Assembly (NCBI RefSeq): GCF_025398735.1
Contig: NZ_CP104694.1
Location: forward strand, 2,071,001 to 2,135,000
Reading direction: 5' to 3'
Length of the DNA stretch: 64,000 bases
Source of the DNA: Tahibacter amnicola
GTDB taxonomy: Bacteria > Pseudomonadota > Gammaproteobacteria > Xanthomonadales > Rhodanobacteraceae
The notes under the pieces were generated by a model. The model ran no database searches. It saw only the letters and a program-made list of their open reading frames with translations, and had not been told where the DNA came from. Within the stretch, counting starts at the first letter, position 1. The number at the start of each line of letters is the position of its first letter. The position numbers and the translations under genes were made by a program. Shown one piece after another: positions 21,053 through 31,451 of the stretch.

Positions 21053-21580
21053 ATGAAGGCCACTGGCAACCACGAACAGGTGAAAGACGTCGACCCGATG
21101 GTCGCGCTCACCGAGCACACGCGTCACCACATCGATCACTGGGTGTCGAAATTCCCGCCGGACCGCAAGCGCTCGGCGCTGATCCAGGGACTGTTTGCCG
21201 CACAGGAACAGAACCAGGGCTGGCTCACCGACGAACTGATCACCGCCGTGGCCAAGTACCTTGGTCTGCCGACGGTGTGGGCCTACGAAGTGGCCAGCTT
21301 CTACTCGATGTTCGAGACGGAGAAAGTCGGCCGCAACAATGTGGCGATCTGTACGAATATCTCCTGCTGGCTCAATGGCGCGGAAGACGTCGTGCGTTAT
21401 TGCGAGAAGAAGCTGGGCGTCAAGCTCGGCGAGAGCACGCCGGACGGCCGCATCTACCTCAAGAAGGAAGAGGAATGCCTGGCTGCCTGTTGCGGCGCGC
21501 CGATGATGGTGGTCAACGGCCACTACCATGAAAACCTCACCACGGAAAAAGTGGACGAGATCCTCGACGGCCTTAAATAA
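21053..21580 (+). CDS. nuoE: NADH-quinone oxidoreductase subunit E
   Basis: A 175-aa (24 kDa type) subunit of the NADH dehydrogenase module. It has a thioredoxin-like fold carrying 2Fe-2S cluster N1a. The ligands are the two Cys in CTNISC and the two in CLAACC. The N-terminal part includes ALIQGLFAAQEQNQGWLTDE. A 102-base gap with a REP-like inverted repeat separates it from nuoF, the largest gap in the operon. Confidence 0.96.
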   Translation: MKATGNHEQVKDVDPMVALTEHTRHHIDHWVSKFPPDRKRSALIQGLFAAQEQNQGWLTDELITAVAKYLGLPTVWAYEVASFYSMFETEKVGRNNVAICTNISCWLNGAEDVVRYCEKKLGVKLGESTPDGRIYLKKEEECLAACCGAPMMVVNGHYHENLTTEKVDEILDGLK

Positions 21581-21597
21581 GGCAATTGAGTACGTGT

Positions 21598-21666
21598 TGT
21601 AGCAGCGGCCTGGGCCGCGATGCGTCATCGAATACGGGACATCGCACCAGGGCGGCCTCCTGCACA
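21598..21666. repeat. REP-like inverted repeat inside the nuo operon
   Basis: The arm at 21598-21622 (TGTAGCAGCGGCC and on) is matched, inverted and imperfect, by 21640-21666 (CATCGC through GCACA). The word TTGTAGCAGCGGCC resembles the TTGTAGGAGCGGC cores of dispersed repeats known in Pseudomonas and Xanthomonas, and also the TTGTGGGAGCG word at 56857. Such pairs form long hairpins in mRNA. It fills the nuoE-nuoF gap. Confidence 0.55.
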
Positions 21667-21682
21667 TCAAGAGTGAACGGGT

Positions 21683-22996
21683 ATGGCATTCGGACCGGCA
21701 CCACAAGAACACCAAGTCGTCTACACCACGCTGCATTTCGACAAGCCGTGGTCGTACGACAATTACCTCAAGGTCGACGGCTACCAGGCGTGGCGGAAGA
21801 TCCTTGCCGAGAAGCCTGATCCGGGCGCCTTGATCGAAGAGATCAAGAAGAGCGCGCTGCGTGGCCGTGGCGGTGCCGGTTTCCCGACTGGCCTGAAGTG
21901 GTCCTTCATGCCGCGCACGGCGCCGGGCCAGAAGTACATCCTGTGCAATTCGGACGAATCCGAGCCGGGCACCTGCAAGGACCGCGACATCCTGCGTTTC
22001 AACCCGCACTCGGTGATCGAGGGCCTGGCAATCGCGTGCTACTGCACCGGTTCCACCGTGGCCTACAACTACCTGCGGGGTGAGTTCCACCACGAACCCT
22101 TCGAGCACTTCGAGGAGGCGCTCAAGGAAGCCTACGCGGCGGGCCTGCTGGGCAAGAACATCCAGGGCTCGGGCATCGACTGCGACATCTACGGCGCCCT
22201 CGGCGCCGGCGCCTACATCTGCGGCGAGGAAACCGCGTTGATGGAATCGCTCGAAGGCAAGAAGGGCCAGCCGCGCTTCAAGCCGCCGTTCCCGGCCGGT
22301 TTCGGCCTGTACGGGCGTCCCACGACGATCAACAACACGGAAACCTACGCCTCGGTGCCGGCCATCCTGCGCAATGGCGCGGAGTGGTTCCTGAACCTGG
22401 GCAAGGCCAACAACGGCGGACCGAAGATCTTCTCGGTCTCCGGCCATGTGAACAAGCCCGGCAATTACGAGATCCGCCTCGGCACCTCGTTCAAGGACCT
22501 GCTCGAAATGGCTGGTGGCGTTCGCGGCGGCCGCCAGCTCAAGGCGGTGATTCCCGGCGGGTCGTCCATGCCGGTGCTGCCGGCGGCGACGATGCTCGAA
22601 TGCACGATGGACTACGACTCGATCCAGAAGGCCGGTTCGGGCCTGGGCTCGGGCGCCGTTATCGTGATGGATGAAACCACCTGCATGGTGCGCGCCTGCC
22701 AGCGTATCAGCCGCTTTTACTATGCCGAGTCCTGCGGCCAGTGCACGCCCTGTCGCGAAGGCACGGGCTGGATGTACCGCATGCTGACGCGCATCGTGGA
22801 AGGCAAGGCCGAACTGTCTGACCTGGCCATGCTCAAGCAGGCTGCCGGACAGATCGAAGGCCACACCATCTGCGCCTTCGGTGAAGCCGCCGCATGGCCG
22901 GTGCAGGGCATGCTCCGCCACTTCTGGCACGAATTTGAATATTTCATCGTCAACAAGCGCTCGCTCGTCGACGAACAGCTCGGCAAGGCCGCGTGA
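21683..22996 (+). CDS. nuoF: NADH-quinone oxidoreductase subunit F
   Basis: A 437-aa (51 kDa type) subunit that binds NADH, FMN and cluster N3. The NADH site is [16 protein letters not shown], the FMN region is [19 protein letters not shown], and [17 protein letters not shown] follows. Cluster N3 uses [15 protein letters not shown] plus a Cys in HTICAFGEA. The ATG at 21683 follows a moderate site. nuoG starts 13 bases later. Confidence 0.97.
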   Translation: MAFGPAPQEHQVVYTTLHFDKPWSYDNYLKVDGYQAWRKILAEKPDPGALIEEIKKSALRGRGGAGFPTGLKWSFMPRTAPGQKYILCNSDESEPGTCKDRDILRFNPHSVIEGLAIACYCTGSTVAYNYLRGEFHHEPFEHFEEALKEAYAAGLLGKNIQGSGIDCDIYGALGAGAYICGEETALMESLEGKKGQPRFKPPFPAGFGLYGRPTTINNTETYASVPAILRNGAEWFLNLGKANNGGPKIFSVSGHVNKPGNYEIRLGTSFKDLLEMAGGVRGGRQLKAVIPGGSSMPVLPAATMLECTMDYDSIQKAGSGLGSGAVIVMDETTCMVRACQRISRFYYAESCGQCTPCREGTGWMYRMLTRIVEGKAELSDLAMLKQAAGQIEGHTICAFGEAAAWPVQGMLRHFWHEFEYFIVNKRSLVDEQLGKAA

Positions 22997-23009
22997 GGAC
23001 GACCGACAG

Positions 23010-25352
23010 ATGAGCGCCCAGCCCGTCAATCCCAACACGCCGCCCGATCACGTCAACATCGAGATCGACGGCAAGCCAATGACCGCGCCGAAAGGCTCGA
23101 TGATCATTCATGCCGCCGACAAGGCCGGCGTGCCGATTCCGCGTTTCTGCTACCACGACAAGCTGCCGATCGCGGCCAACTGCCGCATGTGCCTGGTCGA
23201 GGTGGAAAAATCACCCAAGCCGATGCCCGCCTGCGCCACGCCGGTCATGGAAGGCATGAAGGTGCTGACCCGCTCCGCCAAGGCGCTCAATTCGCAGCGC
23301 AACGTGATGGAGTTCCTGCTGATCAACCATCCGCTGGATTGCCCGATCTGCGATCAGGGCGGTGAATGCGAATTGCAGGACGTCTCGATGGGCTATGGCC
23401 GTTCGGTCAGCCGCTTCGTCGAGCGCAAGCGCGCCGTGGCGGACGAAGATATCGGTCCGCTGATTGCGACGGAGATGACGCGCTGCATCCAGTGCACGCG
23501 CTGCGTGCGTTTCGTCGGTGAAGTGGCCGGTACCTATGAACTGGGTGGCATGGGCCGCGGCGAAAACCTGGAGATCGGTACCTATGTCGGCAAGACGATC
23601 GAGAGCGAGATCGGTGGCAACATCATCGACGTCTGCCCGGTCGGCGCGTTGACCAATAAGCCGTTCCGCTTCCGCGCCCGCGCCTGGGAACTGGTCGCCC
23701 GGGAAGGCATCGGCTATCACGACGCGCAGGGTTCGAACCTGTGGTTGCACACCCGCCGCGGCGAAGTGCTGCGCCATGTGCCGCGCGACAACGAAGCCAT
23801 CAACGAATGCTGGCTGTCGGACCGCGACCGCTACAGCCACCAGGGCCTTTACGCCAGTGACCGTGCGCTGCAGCCGCAAGTCAAGCGCAACGGCGGCTGG
23901 GTTGCCGTCAGCTGGGACGAAGCGCTGGCCCTGGTCGCCGAGAAACTCAAGACCGTGTCCGGCGACCAGCTCGGCACGCTGGTCCATCCGGCCACCTCGA
24001 ACGAGGAAGGCCACCTGCTGGCTGCCCTGTCGCGCGGCCTGGATTCCAGGCACATCGATCACCGCCTGCGCCAGCTCGATTTCGTCGACGGCGCGGCCGG
24101 CAACGGGTTCTCGACACCGGTCGCGGATATCGAAAAAGCCGGTGCCGTCCTCCTCGTCGGCTCGTGGCTGCGCCATGAGCTGCCCTTGATCAATCATCGC
24201 GTGCGCAAGGCCGCCAAGCGGGGCGCCAAGGTATTCGCCCTCAATCCGGTCGATTTCGATTTCAACTACGACTTCGCCGGCAAGACCATCGCCGCTCCGG
24301 CGGCACTGGTCGATGAGGCCCTGAAGCTCGCCAAGGCTGCGGCTGAATCCGGTGTAGCCGTACCGGCCGAACTCCAGCCCTTGCTGGCTGATATCGCGGT
24401 GGATGATGCGGCGCGCGCGACCGTTGCTGCGCTGAAGGACGCCACTGCCTCGGTACTGATCGTCGGTGAAGCCGCCGCGATGCATCCGCAGGCGTCCATC
24501 CTGCGTGCGGCCGCCCGCCTGGTCGCGCAGGCGACCGACAGCGGCTACAACGAAATTCCGCTCGGCGCCAACGCCGTCGGCCTGAGCCGAGTCGGCGTGT
24601 TGCCGCAGGCTGGTGGCCTCGACGCGCGCAGCATGCTGCAGCAGCCGCGCAAGGCCTATCTGCTGTACGGAGCCGAAGCGCCGTTCGACTTTGCGGACGG
24701 TGGCCTGGCCATGCAGGCGCTGACGTCCGCCGAGACGGTGGTGGCGTTCTCCGCCTTCGCCAGCGACAACGTCAAGGCCGTCGCCACCATCATCCTGCCG
24801 ATCGCCGCGACGCCGGAGATCGACGCGACCCTGGTCAATCTCAACGGCACCGCCCAGGTGGCTGCCGCCGGTGCCAAGCCGGCCGGTGAATCGCGTCCGG
24901 GCTGGCGCGTACTGCGTGCGCTGGGCGCCAAGCTCGGCGTGTCGGGTTTCGATTTCACCGAAATCGCCGATGTCCGCGCGGCCATGAATGCCAGGCCCGC
25001 AGCCGCGCTGGTGACAAATGGCAAGGTCGCCAACCGGGTCAAGCCCACGGGCCTGGCGCGCATTGCCACCGTCCCGGTGTATCGCGGTGACGCCGTGCTC
25101 CGTCGCAGCGTGCCCCTGCAGTCGCATCCACTGACGGTGGGTGGCCGCCTCGTCCTTCATCCGGCGGACGCAAAGCAGGCGGGCCTGGAGCAGGGAATGG
25201 TGGCCAAGGTGTCCGGCCCCGTCGGTATCGCGACGCTGCCCGTCACGATCAGCCAGGACGTGCCTGCCGGCGGTGCCTGGATCGAATCGGCCTACCTTGA
25301 AACCGCTGCGCTGCCGGCCTACGGCGCAGACCTCAGCATCAGCAAGGCATGA
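23010..25352 (+). CDS. nuoG: NADH-quinone oxidoreductase subunit G
   Basis: A 780-aa iron-sulfur subunit of the peripheral arm. The N-terminal ferredoxin domain has [15 protein letters not shown] for 2Fe-2S, then [18 protein letters not shown] for the His-ligated cluster and [10 protein letters not shown] with DVCPVGAL for the next 4Fe-4S. A molybdopterin-oxidoreductase-like domain follows. The extra N7 cluster cysteines present in E. coli are not seen. It is about 130 residues shorter than the E. coli protein, as in many alpha- and gammaproteobacteria. The stop overlaps the nuoH start by four bases. Confidence 0.96.
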   Translation: MSAQPVNPNTPPDHVNIEIDGKPMTAPKGSMIIHAADKAGVPIPRFCYHDKLPIAANCRMCLVEVEKSPKPMPACATPVMEGMKVLTRSAKALNSQRNVMEFLLINHPLDCPICDQGGECELQDVSMGYGRSVSRFVERKRAVADEDIGPLIATEMTRCIQCTRCVRFVGEVAGTYELGGMGRGENLEIGTYVGKTIESEIGGNIIDVCPVGALTNKPFRFRARAWELVAREGIGYHDAQGSNLWLHTRRGEVLRHVPRDNEAINECWLSDRDRYSHQGLYASDRALQPQVKRNGGWVAVSWDEALALVAEKLKTVSGDQLGTLVHPATSNEEGHLLAALSRGLDSRHIDHRLRQLDFVDGAAGNGFSTPVADIEKAGAVLLVGSWLRHELPLINHRVRKAAKRGAKVFALNPVDFDFNYDFAGKTIAAPAALVDEALKLAKAAAESGVAVPAELQPLLADIAVDDAARATVAALKDATASVLIVGEAAAMHPQASILRAAARLVAQATDSGYNEIPLGANAVGLSRVGVLPQAGGLDARSMLQQPRKAYLLYGAEAPFDFADGGLAMQALTSAETVVAFSAFASDNVKAVATIILPIAATPEIDATLVNLNGTAQVAAAGAKPAGESRPGWRVLRALGAKLGVSGFDFTEIADVRAAMNARPAAALVTNGKVANRVKPTGLARIATVPVYRGDAVLRRSVPLQSHPLTVGGRLVLHPADAKQAGLEQGMVAKVSGPVGIATLPVTISQDVPAGGAWIESAYLETAALPAYGADLSISKA

Positions 25353-26422
25353 GCGCCATGGACTCCCTGACTGCTGCGATCAACGCTTTCGTCAACCAGT
25401 TCCCGACGCTCTCCGTCGCGATCGGGCTGATCCTTCTGCCGCTGCTGCCGCTGATCATCTCGGTGGCGATGTATGTGTGGTGGGAGCGCAAGGTCATCGG
25501 CTGGATGCACGTGCGCATGGGGCCCAACCAGGTTGGCCCGATGGGCCTGGCGCAGGCCTTCGCCGACGTGTTCAAGCTGCTGTTCAAGGAAATCACCGTC
25601 CCTGAGCGCGCCAGCACCTTCCTGTTCTACCTGGCGCCGATCATCGCGCTGGTGCCGGCAATGGCGGCGTGGGCGGTCGTGCCGATCGGCGAAAAAGTCG
25701 CCTGGTCGAATGCGAACGCGGGCCTGCTGTATCTGCTGGCGATGACCTCGCTGGGCGTGTACGGCATCATCCTGGCCGGCTGGGCGTCCAACTCCAAGTA
25801 TGCCTTCCTCGGGGCGATGCGTTCTGCCGCCCAGGTCGTCAGCTACGAAATCGCGATGGGCATGGCCCTGGTCAGCGTGCTGATCCTCGCCGGCAGCCTG
25901 AACCTGAGCGATATCGTCGTCGCGCAGTCCGGCAGCAAGGGCTTCTTCGAGTGGTTCTGGTTGCCGCTGCTGCCGATGTTCGTCATCTACTTCATCTCGG
26001 GCGTGGCCGAAACCAACCGCGCGCCGTTCGACGTCGCCGAAGGCGAGTCGGAGATCGTTGCCGGCTTCCACGTCGAGTATTCCGGCTCCGCGTTCGCGAT
26101 CTTCTTCCTCGCCGAATACGCGAACATGATCCTGATCGCGTTCCTGGCGGCCGTGCTGTTCCTCGGCGGCTGGCTGTCTCCCTTCCAGGGTTGGGGCATG
26201 GGCCTGCTGTCGGCGCCGGGCTGGTGGTGGCTGTTCATCAAGGCCTTCATCATGGCTTTCCTGTTCCTGTGGTTCCGCGCGACGTTCCCGCGCTACCGCT
26301 ACGACCAGATCATGCGTCTGGGTTGGAAGGTCTTCATCCCCATCACCATCGCCTGGGTCTTCGTCGCCGGCTGCCTGGCCTATTTCGGCGGCGTCACCAT
26401 CGGTCCGGAAGCCTCGCCATGA
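25349..26422 (+). CDS. nuoH: NADH-quinone oxidoreductase subunit H
   Basis: A 357-aa membrane subunit with about eight helices that links the quinone site to the proton-pumping arm. [21 protein letters not shown] and the loop [26 protein letters not shown] (two parts) are the family signatures. The start overlaps nuoG and the stop overlaps nuoI, both by four bases. An alternative ATG lies at 25358. Confidence 0.97.
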   Translation: MSAMDSLTAAINAFVNQFPTLSVAIGLILLPLLPLIISVAMYVWWERKVIGWMHVRMGPNQVGPMGLAQAFADVFKLLFKEITVPERASTFLFYLAPIIALVPAMAAWAVVPIGEKVAWSNANAGLLYLLAMTSLGVYGIILAGWASNSKYAFLGAMRSAAQVVSYEIAMGMALVSVLILAGSLNLSDIVVAQSGSKGFFEWFWLPLLPMFVIYFISGVAETNRAPFDVAEGESEIVAGFHVEYSGSAFAIFFLAEYANMILIAFLAAVLFLGGWLSPFQGWGMGLLSAPGWWWLFIKAFIMAFLFLWFRATFPRYRYDQIMRLGWKVFIPITIAWVFVAGCLAYFGGVTIGPEASP

Positions 26423-26910
26423 ATCGCGTGATCCACTACTTCAAGAGCCTGCTCCTGCTCGAGCTCCTGGCGGGCCTCTGGCTGACGCTCAAGTACCTCG
26501 TCAAGCCGAAGTACACGATGCAGTACCCGATGGAAAAGATTCCAAAGTCGAATCGCTTCCGCGGCCTGCATGCGTTGCGTCGCTATCCGAACGGCGAAGA
26601 GCGCTGCATTGCGTGCAAGCTGTGCGAGGCCGTGTGCCCCGCGCTGGCGATCACGATCGACGCGGCGCCGCGCGAAAGCGACGGCCAGCGCCGCACCACG
26701 CGCTACGACATCGATCTGTTCAAGTGCATCTTCTGCGGCTTCTGCGAGGAAAGCTGCCCGGTGGATTCGATTGTCGAGACCGACATCCACGAATACCACT
26801 TCGAAAAGCGCGGCGAGAACGTGCTGACCAAGCAGAAGCTCCTGGCCCTCGGCGACCGTTTCGAGGCTGATATTGCCAAGGCCCGCGCCCAAGACGCGGC
26901 CTATCGCTGA
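26419..26910 (+). CDS. nuoI: NADH-quinone oxidoreductase subunit I
   Basis: A 163-aa subunit with two 4Fe-4S clusters (N6a and N6b) that carry electrons to NuoB. The ligand sets are [12 protein letters not shown] and [16 protein letters not shown]. An amphipathic N-terminal helix (about 1-24) anchors it to the membrane arm. The ATG overlaps the nuoH stop; a longer frame reading from 25669 is only a shadow of nuoH. Confidence 0.97.
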   Translation: MNRVIHYFKSLLLLELLAGLWLTLKYLVKPKYTMQYPMEKIPKSNRFRGLHALRRYPNGEERCIACKLCEAVCPALAITIDAAPRESDGQRRTTRYDIDLFKCIFCGFCEESCPVDSIVETDIHEYHFEKRGENVLTKQKLLALGDRFEADIAKARAQDAAYR

Positions 26911-26927
26911 GCGCAGGAGACCCGACG

Positions 26928-27545
26928 ATGACGCTACAGCTGGTCTGTTTCTACGCGCTCGCCACGGTAATGGTGGGGTCGGCGCTGGCCGTGATCACGG
27001 TGAAGAACTCCGTGCACGCGGCCCTGTTCCTGGTGCTGACCTTCTTCACGGCCGCATCCACCTGGATCCTGGCCGAGGCCGAATTCCTCGGCATCGCCCT
27101 GGTGGTGGTGTATGTGGGCGCCGTGATGGTGCTGTTCCTGTTCGTGGTGATGATGCTCGACATCAAGCCCGAGTCGATGCGCGAGGGCTTCATCCGCTTC
27201 CTGCCCGTCGGCGTGATCGTCGCGGCGGTCATGCTGGTGGAGATGCTGGCGCTGATCGGCGTGAAGGCAATGACCGCCCAGACTCTGCCGCCGGATCCGG
27301 CCGTCGCCGCCGGGATGGGCAACACCGCCTGGCTGGGCAAGGCCCTGTTCACCCAGTTCCTGCTGCCGTTCGAGATTGCCGCGCTGATCCTGACGGTCGC
27401 CCTGATCGCGGCGGTTGCCCTGACGCTGCGCAAGCGCACCGGCACCAAGACGCAGAATCCGGGCCTGCAGGTGATGGTCAAGCGTGAAGAACGCCTGCGT
27501 GTCGTCAAGATGTCCGCCGAGCGCGGCGAAGGAGAATCCGCATGA
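26928..27545 (+). CDS. nuoJ: NADH-quinone oxidoreductase subunit J
   Basis: A 205-aa membrane subunit with five predicted helices. The conserved third helix [20 protein letters not shown] carries the pi-bulge region known to twist during complex I turnover. The C-terminal tail after about residue 170 is charged. The stop overlaps the nuoK start by four bases. Confidence 0.95.
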   Translation: MTLQLVCFYALATVMVGSALAVITVKNSVHAALFLVLTFFTAASTWILAEAEFLGIALVVVYVGAVMVLFLFVVMMLDIKPESMREGFIRFLPVGVIVAAVMLVEMLALIGVKAMTAQTLPPDPAVAAGMGNTAWLGKALFTQFLLPFEIAALILTVALIAAVALTLRKRTGTKTQNPGLQVMVKREERLRVVKMSAERGEGESA

Positions 27546-27847
27546 TCACGCTGGCGCATTACATCGTGCTCGGTGCCGTTCTCTTCTGCATTTCGGTGGC
27601 CGGTATCTTCATCAATCGCAAGAACGTCATCGTGCTGCTGATGGCGATCGAGCTGATGCTTCTCGCGGTGAACATGAACTTCGTCGCCTTCTCGCGCTTT
27701 CTCGGCGATGCATCGGGGCAGGTGTTCGTGTTCTTCATCCTGACGGTCGCCGCGGCGGAGTCCGCGATCGGCCTGGCCATCCTGGTCGTGCTGTTCCGCA
27801 ACCGCAGCACCATCAACGTGGCCGAACTCGATTCGATGAAGGGCTAA
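27542..27847 (+). CDS. nuoK: NADH-quinone oxidoreductase subunit K
   Basis: A 101-aa membrane subunit with three helices. The family core [21 protein letters not shown] includes the conserved Glu in helix 2, and [13 protein letters not shown]-like residues carry the second conserved Glu. Both take part in proton transfer. Length matches the family exactly, and nuoL starts six bases later. Confidence 0.96.
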   Translation: MITLAHYIVLGAVLFCISVAGIFINRKNVIVLLMAIELMLLAVNMNFVAFSRFLGDASGQVFVFFILTVAAAESAIGLAILVVLFRNRSTINVAELDSMKG

Positions 27848-27853
27848 GACCAG

Positions 27854-29914
27854 ATGATCACGCCGAAGCTTCTCCTCGTCGTTGTCGCCCTGGCGCCCTT
27901 GTTCGGCGCCATCGTGGCGGGCCTGTTCGGTCGTACTGTCGGCCGCGCCGGTGCACACACGGTCACCATCGCCGGTGTGGCGGTTTCCTTCCTGCTGTCG
28001 TGCTACGTGCTCTACCAGCTGAGCACCGGTGGCTGGGGCGTCTTCAACGAGAATCTCTACACCTGGTTCGAAGTCGGTCCGCTCAGTGTGAGCGTCGGTT
28101 TCCTGGTCGATCGCCTGACCGCCGTGATGATGGTCGTCGTCACCTCGGTGTCGCTGCTGGTGCACCTGTACACCATCGGCTATATGCACGAAGACCCGGG
28201 CTACCAGCGCTTCTTCAGCTATATCTCGCTCTTCACCTTCTCGATGTTGATGCTGGTGATGAGCAACAACTTCATGCAGCTGTTCTTCGGCTGGGAAGCG
28301 GTGGGCCTGGTGTCGTACCTGCTGATCGGTTTCTGGTTCAAGCGGCCGACGGCGATCTTCGCCAACATGAAGGCCTTCCTGGTCAACCGCGTCGGCGATT
28401 TCGGCTTCCTGCTGGGTATCGCCGCGGTGCTGCTGTGGTTCGGTTCGCTCGATTACCAGCAGGTTTTCGCCGAAGCGACGAAGGATGGCGCCCTGGCGGG
28501 CAAGACGCTGGAGCTGATCAAGGGTCACCCCTGGTCCGCCGCGACTGTCATCGGCGTGCTGCTTTTCGTCGGTGCGATGGGCAAGTCGGCCCAGGTACCG
28601 CTGCACGTGTGGCTGCCTGACTCGATGGAAGGCCCGACCCCGATCTCCGCGCTGATCCATGCGGCCACCATGGTGACCGCGGGCATCTTCATGGTCGCCC
28701 GCATGTCGCCGCTGTACGAGCTGTCGGAAACCGCCCTCTCGTTCATCATGATCGTGGGCGCCACGACGGCGCTTTTCACGGGCCTGATCGGCATCGTCCA
28801 GAACGACGTCAAGCGCGTCGTCGCCTATTCGACCCTCTCGCAGCTGGGCTACATGACGGTTGCCCTGGGCGCGTCGGCGTACTCCGCCGCGATCTTCCAC
28901 CTGATGACCCACGCCTTCTTCAAGGCGCTGCTGTTCCTCGGCGCGGGCTCGGTGATCATCGCCATGCACCACGAGCAGGACATGCGCTACATGGGCGGCC
29001 TGCGCAAGTACATGCCGGTCACCTTCGCTACTGCCTGGATTGGCACGCTGGCGCTGACCGGTTTCCCGGGCTTCTCCGGCTTCTTCTCGAAGGATGCCAT
29101 CATCGAAGCCGTCGGCCACTCGCATCGCTTCGGTTCGGGCTATGCCTACGCCTGCGTGCTGATCGGCGTGTTCGTGACGGCGCTCTACAGCTTCCGCCTG
29201 ATCTACCTGACTTATCACGGCAAGGAACGCTTCGAGGACAAGCACGAAGCCGATTACGTGGTGCCCGAGGCGGATACGCCGGAACACGAGGCACAGCTGG
29301 CACACGATCATGCGCACCACGACCACGGCCATCACGCGCCGCACGAGTCGCCGTGGGTGGTCACGGTGCCGCTGGTCCTGCTGGCCATTCCGTCGATCTT
29401 CATCGGCTGGCTGGCGGTGGAGCCGATGCTGTTCGGCGACTTCTTCGCCGGCGCGATCCACGTGCATGCGGGGCATAACCCGCTGGAAGAACTCAAGCAC
29501 GAGTTCCATGGCCCCCGTGCGATGGTGCTGCACGGACTGACGCAGTGGCCGTTCCTGTTGGCGCTGGCCGGTTTCGCCACCGCAACCTATGTATACCTGT
29601 TCAATCCTTCGGTCGCGGCCAAGGCGGCAAAGGTCTTCGCGCCGCTGTACCGCATCCTGCAGAACAAGTACGGCATCGACGACCTGTATTTCGCGGTCTT
29701 CGCCCGCGGCGGCGTGAAGCTGGGCCGTGGCCTGTGGCGCGGCGGTGACGTTGCAGTCATCGACAACGGCATGGTCAACGGTTCGGCCGCCCTGGTCGCG
29801 CGCGTGGCGGCGACGGTGCGCCGCGTGCAGTCCGGCTATCTGTATCACTATGCGTTCGCGATGATCCTGGGACTGATCGTCCTCCTCGGCGGTCTGTGGC
29901 TGGCTGCGCGGTAA
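27854..29914 (+). CDS. nuoL: NADH-quinone oxidoreductase subunit L
   Basis: A 686-aa antiporter-like proton-pumping subunit at the far end of the membrane arm. It has FFGWEAVGLVSYLLIGFW with the key Glu, the broken helix AQVPLHVWLPDSMEGPTPISA, LIHAATMVTAGIFM and the Lys of the central channel. The C-terminal lateral helix follows. Residues 478-497 hold nine His in a short cytoplasmic or periplasmic loop, which could bind metal or may simply be neutral. No frameshift is seen. Confidence 0.97.
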   Translation: MITPKLLLVVVALAPLFGAIVAGLFGRTVGRAGAHTVTIAGVAVSFLLSCYVLYQLSTGGWGVFNENLYTWFEVGPLSVSVGFLVDRLTAVMMVVVTSVSLLVHLYTIGYMHEDPGYQRFFSYISLFTFSMLMLVMSNNFMQLFFGWEAVGLVSYLLIGFWFKRPTAIFANMKAFLVNRVGDFGFLLGIAAVLLWFGSLDYQQVFAEATKDGALAGKTLELIKGHPWSAATVIGVLLFVGAMGKSAQVPLHVWLPDSMEGPTPISALIHAATMVTAGIFMVARMSPLYELSETALSFIMIVGATTALFTGLIGIVQNDVKRVVAYSTLSQLGYMTVALGASAYSAAIFHLMTHAFFKALLFLGAGSVIIAMHHEQDMRYMGGLRKYMPVTFATAWIGTLALTGFPGFSGFFSKDAIIEAVGHSHRFGSGYAYACVLIGVFVTALYSFRLIYLTYHGKERFEDKHEADYVVPEADTPEHEAQLAHDHAHHDHGHHAPHESPWVVTVPLVLLAIPSIFIGWLAVEPMLFGDFFAGAIHVHAGHNPLEELKHEFHGPRAMVLHGLTQWPFLLALAGFATATYVYLFNPSVAAKAAKVFAPLYRILQNKYGIDDLYFAVFARGGVKLGRGLWRGGDVAVIDNGMVNGSAALVARVAATVRRVQSGYLYHYAFAMILGLIVLLGGLWLAAR

Positions 29915-29935
29915 GGGACAAAGGGAAAAATAACG

Positions 29936-31441
29936 ATGTCTCTGTTGAGTCTTCTGATCTGGCTGCCTTTCATCGGCGCCGTCCCCGTCCTGCTGGCAGG
30001 CGAGAAGCGTCCCGACATGGCGCGCTGGATCACGCTGCTGGTCGCGCTGGTCACATTCGCGGCCAGCCTCCTCATGCTCTCGCGCTTCGACAGCGCCAGT
30101 GCGGCGATGCAGCTGCAGGAAAAATTCGTCTGGATCGAAGCCCTGCAGGTGAACTACCACCTGGGGGTCGACGGCATCTCCGTCGCGCTGGTTCTGCTGA
30201 CGACCTTCACCAGCGTGCTGGTGGTGCTGGGCGCCTGGGGATCGATCGACGAGAAGGTCAACCAGTACATGGCCGCCATGCTGGTGCTGGAAGGCCTGAT
30301 GGTGGGCGTCTTCTGCGCGATGGATGCGCTGCTGTTCTATGTCTTCTTCGAAGGCATGCTGATCCCGATGTTCATCCTGATCGGCGTGTGGGGCGGGGCA
30401 CGTCGCGTCTATGCCACGCTCAAGTTCTTCATCTACACCTTCTTCGGCTCGATCTTCATGCTGATCGGCCTGATTTACCTGTACTTCAAGGCCGGAACCT
30501 TCGACCTGGCGACGCTAGCCTCGGTCAGCCTTTCCGCCAAGGAACAGGCCTGGTTGTTCTTCGCCTTCCTGCTGGCCTTTGCCGTGAAGGTGCCGATGTG
30601 GCCGGTGCATACCTGGTTGCCGGACGCCCACGTCGAAGCGCCGACCGGTGGTTCGGTGGTGCTGGCGGCGATCATGCTCAAGATCGGTGGTTACGGATTT
30701 ATCCGCTTCTCCCTGCCGATCACGCCTGACGCGAGCGCGGAGTACGCCTGGATCGTCATCGCGATGTCGCTGATCGCCGTGGTGTATGTGGGCTATGTCG
30801 CCCTCGTGCAGGAAGACATGAAAAAGCTGATCGCCTATTCGTCGATCGCGCACATGGGCTTCGTCACGCTCGGCGTGTTCATCGCGATGGCGTTGACGCG
30901 CGACCTCAACAATGCCAATGCCGCCCGCATCGGACTGCAGGGCGCGATGATCCAGATGATCTCGCACGGATTCATTTCCGGTGCGATGTTCTCGTGCGTG
31001 GGCGTGCTGTATGACCGCATGCACACCCGCATGATCAAGGACTACGGTGGCGTGGTGAACACAATGCCGAAGTTCGCCGCCCTGTTCGTGCTGTTTGCGA
31101 TGGCCAATTGCGGCCTGCCGGGCACCAGCGGGTTCGTGGGCGAGTTCTGGGTGATCCTGGCGGCGTTCCAGTCGAATCCGTGGGTGGCGGCCCTGGCTGC
31201 CTTTACCCTGATCATCGGCGCGGCGTATACGCTGTGGCTGGTCAAGCGCGTGATCTTCGGCGAGGTTGCCAACGAGAACGTCGCCCAGCTGGAAGACATC
31301 AACGCCCGCGAATTCTTCGTGTTGGCGGCTTTCGCCGGGGCGGTGCTGCTGTTCGGTCTGTGGCCCAAGCCCCTGGGTGATCTGATGGACGCGCCCATCA
31401 AGCAACTGGTGGACCAGATTCTCGTGAGCAAGGGCGTGTGA
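29936..31441 (+). CDS. nuoM: NADH-quinone oxidoreductase subunit M
   Basis: A 501-aa antiporter-like subunit. It has FYVFFEGMLIPMFILIGVWGG with the conserved Glu, VKVPMWPVHTWLPDAHVEAP and KKLIAYSSIAHMGFVTLG. It lies 21 bases after nuoL and 10 before nuoN. The ribosome site is weak (AGGGAAAAA). Confidence 0.97.
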   Translation: MSLLSLLIWLPFIGAVPVLLAGEKRPDMARWITLLVALVTFAASLLMLSRFDSASAAMQLQEKFVWIEALQVNYHLGVDGISVALVLLTTFTSVLVVLGAWGSIDEKVNQYMAAMLVLEGLMVGVFCAMDALLFYVFFEGMLIPMFILIGVWGGARRVYATLKFFIYTFFGSIFMLIGLIYLYFKAGTFDLATLASVSLSAKEQAWLFFAFLLAFAVKVPMWPVHTWLPDAHVEAPTGGSVVLAAIMLKIGGYGFIRFSLPITPDASAEYAWIVIAMSLIAVVYVGYVALVQEDMKKLIAYSSIAHMGFVTLGVFIAMALTRDLNNANAARIGLQGAMIQMISHGFISGAMFSCVGVLYDRMHTRMIKDYGGVVNTMPKFAALFVLFAMANCGLPGTSGFVGEFWVILAAFQSNPWVAALAAFTLIIGAAYTLWLVKRVIFGEVANENVAQLEDINAREFFVLAAFAGAVLLFGLWPKPLGDLMDAPIKQLVDQILVSKGV

Positions 31442-31451
31442 GGGACCGACC

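Noticed and set aside
19361-23038. A 1225-codon minus-strand open frame across nuoC-nuoG
   Set aside because: It is antisense to clear nuo genes. Strong GC bias at third codon positions removes stops from the opposite strand. It has no ribosome site and its residues are a compositional shadow.
23010-25352. Damaged nuoG because it is shorter than in E. coli
   Set aside because: The shorter form without the N7 cluster is common. The frame is intact and overlaps nuoH properly.
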